Assembly: GCA_946487985.1 (NCBI GenBank)
Contig: CAMLUY010000022.1
Span: 1-11,031, forward strand
DNA: 11,031 bases
Source of the DNA: an uncultured Clostridia bacterium
GTDB taxonomy: Bacteria > Bacillota > Clostridia > Christensenellales > UBA1242
Direction: 5' to 3'
Below, piece after piece: positions 6,003 to 11,031 of this stretch (its first letter is position 1; every line of letters starts with the position of its first letter). A program made the translations under genes and the position numbers. Below the pieces are notes generated by a model. It had not been told where the DNA came from. It searched no databases and saw only the letters and a list, made by a program, of their open reading frames with translations.

Positions 6003-7130
6003 TTAAAATTTAGAATTTGTCAAATCATATCCCGCGAGATATTCTTCTTTAAAATCCTTGAAATATCCGCCAATGATAGCCTTTCTGCAATCACTTGCAA
6101 GGCGCACAAGATTGCGGAGATTGTGCACTGAAAGAAGTTGCGCGCCAAGCATTTCGCCAGCATTGATGAGGTGACGAATATACGCTCGCGAATAATGCCT
6201 GCATGCATAGCAGTCGCAGTCATCTTCGATTGAGTTGAAATCGTCCTTGAAAGCAGCGTTCTTTATCACCAATTTACCGTGCTTGGTAAAGGCTGTGCCA
6301 TTTCTTGCGATTCGAGTAGGCAGAACACAGTCCATCATATCAATGCCGCGCGCAAATCCTTCTACCAAACAATCTGGCGAGCCAACGCCCATCAAATATC
6401 GCGGTTGTTCTTCTGGTAGCATTGGATGCAAAAAATCCAAGATATCGTACATTACGCTCTTTTCTTCACCGACTGACAGTCCGCCGACCGCTATGCCACA
6501 TTTGGCATATGGAAGGCAATCCTCAACACATTGTTTGCGTAAGTCTTTGAACATATTTCCTTGTACTATTGGAAAAAGCATTTGATTTTCTGTTGTATGT
6601 GCTTTAAAGCATCTTTCCAGCCAAAGCTTTGTTTTGCGTCTGGCCTCAACGGCTTCTTGATAGCTGCACCCCGCTTCGGTGCACTGGTCAAAAGCCATGA
6701 TAATGTCCGCCCCCAAAGCTTCCTGAATTTCCATGTCTTTTTCTGGCGTGATAAAATGCTTTGCGCCATTGAGATGTGAACGAAATTCTACTCCGTCATC
6801 TGTAACTTTTCGAAGTGATGACAAGGAAAAAACTTGAAATCCGCCGCTGTCTGTCAAGATAGGCTTGTCCCAATTCATGAATTTATGAAGCCCACCTGCT
6901 CGTTTCACTATTTCATGCCCCGGTCGTAGATACAGATGATAGGTATTTGACAAAATGATTTGTGCGCCAATGTCCTTCAATTCTTCTGGCTTAACGCCTT
7001 TCACTGTTGCTTGTGTTCCTACTGGCATAAAAACAGGCGTTTCAATATCGCCATGCGGTGTATGAAGAATGCCTGCGCGTGCATGAGTATGCGGGCACTC
7101 CTTTATAAGTTCAAATTTAAATTGATTCAT
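6003..7130 (-). CDS. tgt: tRNA-guanine transglycosylase (queuine/preQ1 tRNA-ribosyltransferase)
   Basis: Tgt exchanges guanine-34 of GUN-anticodon tRNAs (Tyr, His, Asn, Asp) for the queuosine precursor preQ1 in bacteria. The 375-residue protein has the usual family length and all main motifs. These are DSGGFQVFSL (94-103) with the catalytic aspartate D94, FDQC (147-150), VGGLSVGE (215-222), MGVG (247-250), and GIDMMDCVLPTRIARNGT (262-279) with D267 at the nucleophile position. The zinc site is C305, C307, C310 and H336, and its spacing to D267 (38 residues to the first Cys) equals that of E. coli Tgt. AAGGAG (7136-7141) five bases before the ATG supports the start. It lies 65 bases downstream of queA, whose product acts on the tRNA that Tgt makes. 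In many Clostridia yajC-secDF follow tgt; here rny does. Confidence 0.98.
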   Translation of the reverse strand: MNQFKFELIKECPHTHARAGILHTPHGDIETPVFMPVGTQATVKGVKPEELKDIGAQIILSNTYHLYLRPGHEIVKRAGGLHKFMNWDKPILTDSGGFQVFSLSSLRKVTDDGVEFRSHLNGAKHFITPEKDMEIQEALGADIIMAFDQCTEAGCSYQEAVEARRKTKLWLERCFKAHTTENQMLFPIVQGNMFKDLRKQCVEDCLPYAKCGIAVGGLSVGEEKSVMYDILDFLHPMLPEEQPRYLMGVGSPDCLVEGFARGIDMMDCVLPTRIARNGTAFTKHGKLVIKNAAFKDDFNSIEDDCDCYACRHYSRAYIRHLINAGEMLGAQLLSVHNLRNLVRLASDCRKAIIGGYFKDFKEEYLAGYDLTNSKF

Positions 7131-7195
7131 TATTTCTCCTTATATGAAGTAATATGTAAATACAACACACTATATATTGTATTATGCAATGCGTA

Positions 7196-8245
7196 CTACT
7201 CTATAAACATAGCATCACCAAAAGAAAAGAACCTGTATCTTTCGGAAACGGCACAGTTGTAAATGTTCATTGTGTTATCGTACCCTGCAAAAGCTGCTAC
7301 AAGCATAATGAGAGTACTTTCAGGAAGATGAAAGTTTGTAATAAGAGCATCTACAATTTTAAATTTATATGAAGGATAAATAAAAATATCAGTTTCTCGT
7401 TTTTGAGGAACAATTTGCCCACTTTCATCACAGCAGCTTTCAAGAACACGCACTGATGTTGTACCTACTGCTATAATTCGCTGACCATTTTTCTTTGCTT
7501 GATTGAGGATTTGAGCGTTTTCTGGCGACATTTCTATATACTCACTGTGCATTTGATGGTTGAGAATGTTATCCTCTTTTACTGGACGGAATGTGCCCAA
7601 GCCCACATGAAGTAATACTTCAACAATTTTTACACCCTTATCCTTTATCCTTTGCAATAATTCATCTGTAAAATGCAATCCTGCGGTTGGCGCAGCTGAT
7701 GAGCCATTGATTTTTGAGTAAACCGTCTGGTATCTTTCCTTGTCTTTGAGCTTCTCATGAATGTATGGCGGCAACGGCATCTGTCCAACTTCCAGCAGTC
7801 GTTCTTCAAACACTCCATCAAATTCAAATTCTATTTTGCAAAGACCATAAGTTTGTTTTTCAACGATTCGGCATGACAGATTTTGGCTGAATACCAGTTT
7901 GGTGTCTTCTTTAAGTCGCTTGAAAGGCTTGGCTATTACTTCCCAAGTTTTCAGGTCCAGTCTTTTTTGCAATAGCACTTCTATTTTTGCACCAGTATCT
8001 TTATAGCCAAAAAGACGCGCTGGTAAAACACGTGTATTGTTTATTACCAGCACATCACCCTGCTTTAAATAGTCAATTATATCATAAAAGTGCTTGTGCT
8101 CAATCTGTTTGTTCTTTCGATTGAATACCAAAAGACGAGAATGGTCGCGCGGCTCTATTGGCGATTGCGCAATCAGTTCTTCTGGCAAATCATAGTAATA
8201 GCTGCTTTTGAGTAATAAATTTTTATTTTCAATGTTGTCATTCAT
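7196..8245 (-). CDS. queA: S-adenosylmethionine:tRNA ribosyltransferase-isomerase
   Basis: QueA transfers and isomerises the ribosyl group of S-adenosylmethionine onto preQ1 already in tRNA, giving epoxyqueuosine, the step after Tgt. The 349 residues contain the family signatures in order: LIAQSPIEPRDHSRLLV (24-40), DVLVINNTRVLPARL (64-78), GQMPLPPYI (154-162), GSSAAPTAGLHFT (181-193), VGLGTFRPV (214-222), HQMHSEY (230-236), VGTTSVRVLES (260-270), TNFHLPESTL (303-312) and a C-terminal RFFSFGDAMFI. The family usually starts with M-K-[TS]-x-D-[FY], which aligns near residue 12 here, so the first 11 residues are an extension. I kept the ATG at 8245 because a weak GAGAAAG lies in front of it and no start codon with a binding site is nearer. 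The gap to ruvB is 48 bases without a terminator. The final enzyme (QueG or QueH) is not in the window. Confidence 0.97.
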   Translation of the reverse strand: MNDNIENKNLLLKSSYYYDLPEELIAQSPIEPRDHSRLLVFNRKNKQIEHKHFYDIIDYLKQGDVLVINNTRVLPARLFGYKDTGAKIEVLLQKRLDLKTWEVIAKPFKRLKEDTKLVFSQNLSCRIVEKQTYGLCKIEFEFDGVFEERLLEVGQMPLPPYIHEKLKDKERYQTVYSKINGSSAAPTAGLHFTDELLQRIKDKGVKIVEVLLHVGLGTFRPVKEDNILNHQMHSEYIEMSPENAQILNQAKKNGQRIIAVGTTSVRVLESCCDESGQIVPQKRETDIFIYPSYKFKIVDALITNFHLPESTLIMLVAAFAGYDNTMNIYNCAVSERYRFFSFGDAMFIE

Positions 8246-8293
8246 AATGTCTTTCTCTATATTTTTTAAACTTTTTGATTTTAGTGTTTTTTA

Positions 8294-9307
8294 CTAAACA
8301 TTTGACTTATCATAAGGCAAATTAAAATGTTTGTATGCAGGTTCAAGAGCGACGCGGCCGCGCGGAGTACGTGAAATAAACCCAAGCTGCAAAAGATATG
8401 GCTCATAGACGTCTTCTATTGTAGTAGCATCTTCGCTTATTGTCGCAGCCAAAGTATCAAGACCGACAGGCCCTCCCCCAAATTTGCTTATGATTGAGTT
8501 GAGTATTTTTCTGTCAATAGTGTCAAGACCGAGCTCGTCAATTTCCATAATTTGAAGGGTTTTATTTGCCAGATCTTTTGTTACTTTGCCTTGACCAATC
8601 ACTTGGGCATAATCTCTCACACGTTTCAGCAGACGATTGGCAATACGCGGTGTACCGCGAGAACGTTTGGCAATTTCAATGGCAGCGTCGTTGTCTATAT
8701 TGACGCCCAAAATAGACGCCGAACGGTTTATTATTATCGCCAGCTCATCTGTATTGTAAAGTTCAAGGCGGCAAATAACCCCAAATCTATCTCGAAGAGG
8801 ATTGGTCAGCATGCCCGCCCTAGTCGTTGCACCAATCAGCGTAAACGGTTTTATTTTCAGTCGCATATTTCGCGCTGATGGACCTTTACCGACTATAAAG
8901 TCAAGTGCAAAGTCTTCCATTGCAGGATATAGGATTTCCTCTACCGTTTTGTTCAGTCTGTGTATTTCGTCTATAAAAAGAACATCGTTTTGGTTTAAGT
9001 TTGTCAGTATAGCGGCAAGGTCAGCAGCATGTTCAATGGCTGGCCCAGAGGTGACTTTAAATTGAGAACCTAGTTCATTGGCAATAATATGCGAAAGTGT
9101 AGTTTTGCCAAGTCCGGGAGGACCATACAACAATACATGGTCAAGGCTTTCCTTTCTTGACTTTGCCGCTTTAATGTACACTGACAGAGATTCTTTGACT
9201 TTTTCCTGGCCTATATATTCGTCAAAAGAAGTTGGGCGCAGCGAATTTTCTATCTCTGCATCTGTCAGGTTTTTTGTGCTAGTAATAAATCTGTCGTTTT
9301 GTTCCAT
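8294..9307 (-). CDS. ruvB: Holliday junction branch-migration helicase RuvB
   Basis: RuvB is the AAA+ hexameric motor that pumps DNA through the RuvA-bound Holliday junction. Counting from the ATG at 9307 it has 337 residues, normal for the family. The N-terminal LRPTSFDEYIGQE is followed by Walker A (GPPGLGKTT, about 62-70), Walker B LFIDEIHR (110-117), sensor 1 GATTRAG (159-165), the arginine-finger region PLRDRFG (170-176), sensor 2 RGTPRIANRLL (217-227), and the C-terminal winged helix with GGGPVGLDTLA and RTPRGR. Two adjacent starts compete: TTG at 9310 and ATG at 9307. AGGAGG sits 8 bases before the TTG and 11 before the ATG. I chose ATG because its A is shared with the ruvA stop (TGATG), a common translational-coupling arrangement. 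The TTG would add one Met only. Confidence 0.98.
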   Translation of the reverse strand: MEQNDRFITSTKNLTDAEIENSLRPTSFDEYIGQEKVKESLSVYIKAAKSRKESLDHVLLYGPPGLGKTTLSHIIANELGSQFKVTSGPAIEHAADLAAILTNLNQNDVLFIDEIHRLNKTVEEILYPAMEDFALDFIVGKGPSARNMRLKIKPFTLIGATTRAGMLTNPLRDRFGVICRLELYNTDELAIIINRSASILGVNIDNDAAIEIAKRSRGTPRIANRLLKRVRDYAQVIGQGKVTKDLANKTLQIMEIDELGLDTIDRKILNSIISKFGGGPVGLDTLAATISEDATTIEDVYEPYLLQLGFISRTPRGRVALEPAYKHFNLPYDKSNV

Positions 9308-9903
9308 CAACCTTTATACCTCCTCAAAGATTTTGAAATGATTTCTTCGGCAGTTGCATTGTTTGCAGCATTAGCTCTCGCAAGCATGTATGCTTCATTC
9401 TTGTTTATTCCAAGGCTTATTAGCGTATCAGTTGCCATTTGAACGGCATCTTCATCATAGTCAACATCAAAAGTTTGCTGAGCACTTTCGGCAACGCCAA
9501 ACATACTCAGCTTATCTTTAAGTTCCAAACACAGACGTTCTGCCGTTTTTTTGCCTAGACCTTTGATTTTAGAAAGAATCTTTACGTCTTCTTTGGTAAT
9601 AGCTATTACAAGGTCGGACAAAGATAGGCCTGACAAAATTGCCAGTGCCATTTTAGGGCCAATACCAGACACGGTTATCAGCTGATTGAAAACGTCGCGC
9701 TCTTCTATACTTGAAAAACCAAACAAAGAGATGTCATCTTCGCGAACCGACATGTATGTATAAACTTTTGCGCTTTCACCTGGCATTGGCAGCGATTGCA
9801 ATGTGTTCGACGATACCGACACTTCAAATCCTACGCCGCCTACATTGACAACTATTGCGCCTTCCATTTTCTCTTCTATTGAGCCAATTAAAAAGGAAAT
9901 CAT
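9307..9903 (-). CDS. ruvA: Holliday junction DNA-binding protein RuvA
   Basis: RuvA tetramers bind the four-way junction and recruit RuvB. The protein starts MISFLIGSI, as the family does. It has an OB-fold (about 1-62) with the acidic pin residues E55 and D56 in VREDDISLFGF, and two helix-hairpin-helix motifs (VSGIGPKMALAIL at 78-90 and IKGLGKKTAERL at 113-124). After an acidic linker comes the C-terminal three-helix domain that contacts RuvB (about 150-198). Length 198 is typical. A GTG at 9909 would add two residues, but the ribosome binding site AGGAG occupies 9909-9913 and overlaps that GTG, so the ATG at 9903, five bases after it, is the real start. It lies 38 bases after ruvC and overlaps the ruvB ATG by one base. 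Confidence 0.98.
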   Translation of the reverse strand: MISFLIGSIEEKMEGAIVVNVGGVGFEVSVSSNTLQSLPMPGESAKVYTYMSVREDDISLFGFSSIEERDVFNQLITVSGIGPKMALAILSGLSLSDLVIAITKEDVKILSKIKGLGKKTAERLCLELKDKLSMFGVAESAQQTFDVDYDEDAVQMATDTLISLGINKNEAYMLARANAANNATAEEIISKSLRRYKG

Positions 9904-9941
9904 GTTCACTCCTACTCGATATAAAATAAATTTGTTAAGTT

Positions 9942-10430
9942 TTAAGCCTTGTTCAAATTAAGCATTGGGCTTGTCTGGCTGTGGCATATTGCAACGGCCA
10001 GTGCATCGGCGGCGTCGTCAGGCTTAGGAATAGAGTTGAGATTCAGAATTGCCTTTACCATGTACTGTACTTGTGCCTTTTCTGCCCTGCCTTGACCAGT
10101 GAGTGCCTGCTTTATTTGCAAAGGCGTGTACTCATATATGTTGCCGCAATATTTTTGGCATGTCAAAAGGATAACACCTCGCGCTTGGGCTACTGGTATT
10201 ATCGTTGTTTGGTTTTTAAAATAAAAAAGCTCTTCAATGGCGACAACATCAGGTTTGAATTTTTCAAGAATGTATTTCAGGATTTTCTCAATCGATTCAA
10301 GACGTACCGGTATGCTGTCTTCCTTTGGCGTTGTGATTGTGCCATAGTCTACAACCATGTCTGGTTTTTCTGTATTAATTACGCCGTATCCTATTATCCC
10401 ATAGCCTGGGTCAATTCCTAATATAACCAT
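9942..10430 (-). CDS. ruvC: Holliday junction resolvase RuvC
   Basis: RuvC is the dimeric, metal-dependent endonuclease that cuts the Holliday junction symmetrically. With the ATG at 10430 it has 162 residues and starts MVILGIDPGYGIIGYG. Catalytic acids are D7 in GIDPG, E66 in AIEELFYF, and the D139/D142 pair in KPDDAADALAVAICH, at or within one position of the E. coli numbering. This supports the start. A TTG at 10445 would add five residues, but no ribosome binding site precedes either codon. The promoter at 10437-10465 places the transcription start on or beside the ATG, so the TTG would be upstream of the message. It is the first gene of the ruvC-ruvA-ruvB-queA-tgt series. yebC, often next to ruvC, is not present in the window. 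Confidence 0.97.
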   Translation of the reverse strand: MVILGIDPGYGIIGYGVINTEKPDMVVDYGTITTPKEDSIPVRLESIEKILKYILEKFKPDVVAIEELFYFKNQTTIIPVAQARGVILLTCQKYCGNIYEYTPLQIKQALTGQGRAEKAQVQYMVKAILNLNSIPKPDDAADALAVAICHSQTSPMLNLNKA

Positions 10431-10436
10431 ATTTAT

Positions 10437-10465
10437 ATGATACAATAATAGCAGAAATATGTCAA
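10437..10465 (-). promoter_or_regulatory. Sigma-A-type promoter of the ruvC operon
   Basis: On the minus strand TTGACA (10460-10465) and TATCAT (10437-10442) are separated by 17 bases, one mismatch from consensus. Only six bases lie between the -10 box and the ruvC ATG, so the predicted transcript begins at or within a base or two of the start codon. Confidence 0.75.
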
Positions 10466-10498
10466 ATTAACTTTTGCAAATTTAAAAAACATCATTAT

Positions 10499-10562
10499 AA
10501 AAAAATAAAAAGCTTGCAGCAAAAGAATATCCTTTCGGATTTCATGCCAATGCAAGCTTTTT
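10499..10562 (-). terminator. Large structured terminator of the 102-aa gene
   Basis: AAAAAGCTTGCA (10507-10518) pairs perfectly with TGCAAGCTTTTT (10551-10562). On the minus strand it ends in TTTTTATTTTTTT. Inside, ATCC-GAAA-GGAT (10529-10540, minus-strand reading) forms a GNRA-capped stem, and flanking GAA/TTC and GCA/TGC pairs extend it, giving one long imperfect hairpin. It lies 42 bases past the stop of the upstream gene and separates it from ruvC. Confidence 0.85.
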
Positions 10563-10604
10563 GAAAAATCAGCACAAATATAATACGTTTAACCTGAAAT
10601 TGCG

Positions 10605-10913
10605 CTATTCTTTTTCAATATCTTCGTCAGATATTAAAAGATGATTTATTTCTAATTGTTCAAAACCAAGAGTTTCGACCGTATTTGACTTCTCAATCGG
10701 CGGCAACAAGGAAAGCTGCTCAAAGGTTGTTCCTTTTGCAGGTATCGCATAATATTTTAGAGATTTCAATTCTGCGTTCGTCTCAGCAATCTTAGCCTGC
10801 TTCGCTTTAATTTCAGCGTCAAGCTTTGCCTGCTCCAAGCGCGCCGCTTGGCGCATCTCCTCTCTTTCGTCCTGCTTTTCTTCCCATTTTTGGCACCAAT
10901 TTACGTAAGCCAT
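10605..10913 (-). CDS. Unknown 102-aa charged helical protein with a QLSLL motif
   Basis: I do not recognise the family. From the ATG at 10913 the protein is 102 residues, without signal peptide or membrane segment. Residues 8-52 are very rich in Glu, Lys, Gln, Ala and Arg and should form a long helix or coiled coil. The rest is less ordered and acidic at the end (SDEDIEKE). FEQL occurs twice: FEQLSLLPP (64-72) and FEQLEINHL (84-92). QLSLL fits the bacterial sliding-clamp-binding pattern QL[SD]LF apart from the last residue, so a replication or repair partner is possible but unproven. The longer frame starting at 10946 is unlikely because its first codons contain the ribosome binding site AAGGGGGGAG that serves the ATG at 10913. 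The gene has a candidate promoter and its own terminator, so it is probably transcribed separately from ruvC. Confidence 0.75.
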   Translation of the reverse strand: MAYVNWCQKWEEKQDEREEMRQAARLEQAKLDAEIKAKQAKIAETNAELKSLKYYAIPAKGTTFEQLSLLPPIEKSNTVETLGFEQLEINHLLISDEDIEKE

Positions 10914-10931
10914 ATCTCCCCCCTTAGTCAA

Positions 10932-10949
10932 AATTTGATTATTCAAATT
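10932..10949 (-). promoter_or_regulatory. Inverted repeat in the leader of the 102-aa gene
   Basis: AATTTGA (10932-10938) and TCAAATT (10943-10949) form a 7-bp dyad with a 4-base centre. It would lie in the 5' leader, between the predicted transcription start near 10957 and the ribosome binding site. It may be an operator or a weak RNA hairpin; the AT-rich composition makes chance plausible. Confidence 0.35.
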
Positions 10950-10963
10950 CCATTGACAATTTT

Positions 10964-10992
10964 ATTTTATCATAAAACTTTACAAAAATCAA
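10964..10992 (-). promoter_or_regulatory. Candidate promoter of the 102-aa gene
   Basis: On the minus strand TTGATT (10987-10992) and TAAAAT (10964-10969) are spaced by 17 bases, matching the consensus at 4 and 5 of 6 positions. The predicted start near 10957 gives a leader of about 44 bases. It is weaker than the other promoters here and lies in AT-rich DNA. Confidence 0.45.
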
Positions 10993-11031
10993 TCGGTGTC
11001 TTCTGAAAGATTCACATTGTGATATACTTCT

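Noticed and set aside
8280..8298. Inverted repeat TTTAGT/ACTAAA over the ruvB stop codon
   Set aside because: Only six AT-rich pairs and no T-run; too weak to call a terminator or attenuator between ruvB and queA.
9981..10421. A 146-codon plus-strand frame opposite ruvC
   Set aside because: It is antisense to a well-supported RuvC and has no family features.

Overview
The window reads as a stretch of low-GC bacterial chromosome, most like an anaerobic Firmicute (Clostridia-type). The reasons are AT-rich intergenic DNA, AGGAGG-type ribosome binding sites, near-consensus TTGACA-17-TATAAT promoters, a full-length RNase Y, and a ruvC-ruvA-ruvB-queA-tgt cluster. No tRNA, rRNA, transposase, phage gene or CRISPR array was found. 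The species cannot be named from the sequence alone.

Left part (about 1-3522, plus strand). A 322-residue protein of unknown function (66-1034) is followed by about 590 bp of non-coding DNA. That gap holds a perfect 13-bp hairpin, an orphan Rho-independent terminator, a candidate operator palindrome and a strong promoter. The promoter drives a 614-residue protein with a PadR-type winged helix at the N-terminus, a long polar linker and four predicted membrane helices at the C-terminus, i.e. a probable membrane-anchored transcription regulator. The 322-residue protein has a C-terminal half that resembles the helical part of CD-NTase/OAS-like nucleotidyltransferases, but it lacks a recognisable active site.

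Middle part (3524-5922, minus strand). A small integral membrane protein of the COG2426 'small multi-drug export' family converges on the PadR-like gene across a shared bidirectional terminator. Next is rny (RNase Y), with its own consensus promoter, a hairpin predicted at the extreme 5' end of its mRNA, and its own terminator.

Right part (6003-11031, minus strand). ruvC-ruvA-ruvB-queA-tgt are closely spaced and probably one operon. RuvA, RuvB and RuvC branch-migrate and resolve Holliday junctions. Tgt and QueA catalyse consecutive steps of queuosine tRNA modification. The promoter in front of ruvC sits so close to the conserved ATG that the transcript is predicted to be leaderless. Upstream, behind a large structured terminator, is an unrecognised 102-residue charged helical protein carrying a QLSLL motif like those that bind the DNA polymerase sliding clamp. 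Several starts were moved from the longest reading frame to an internal ATG because the ribosome binding site or the family N-terminus requires it (ruvC, ruvA, ruvB, the 102-residue protein).
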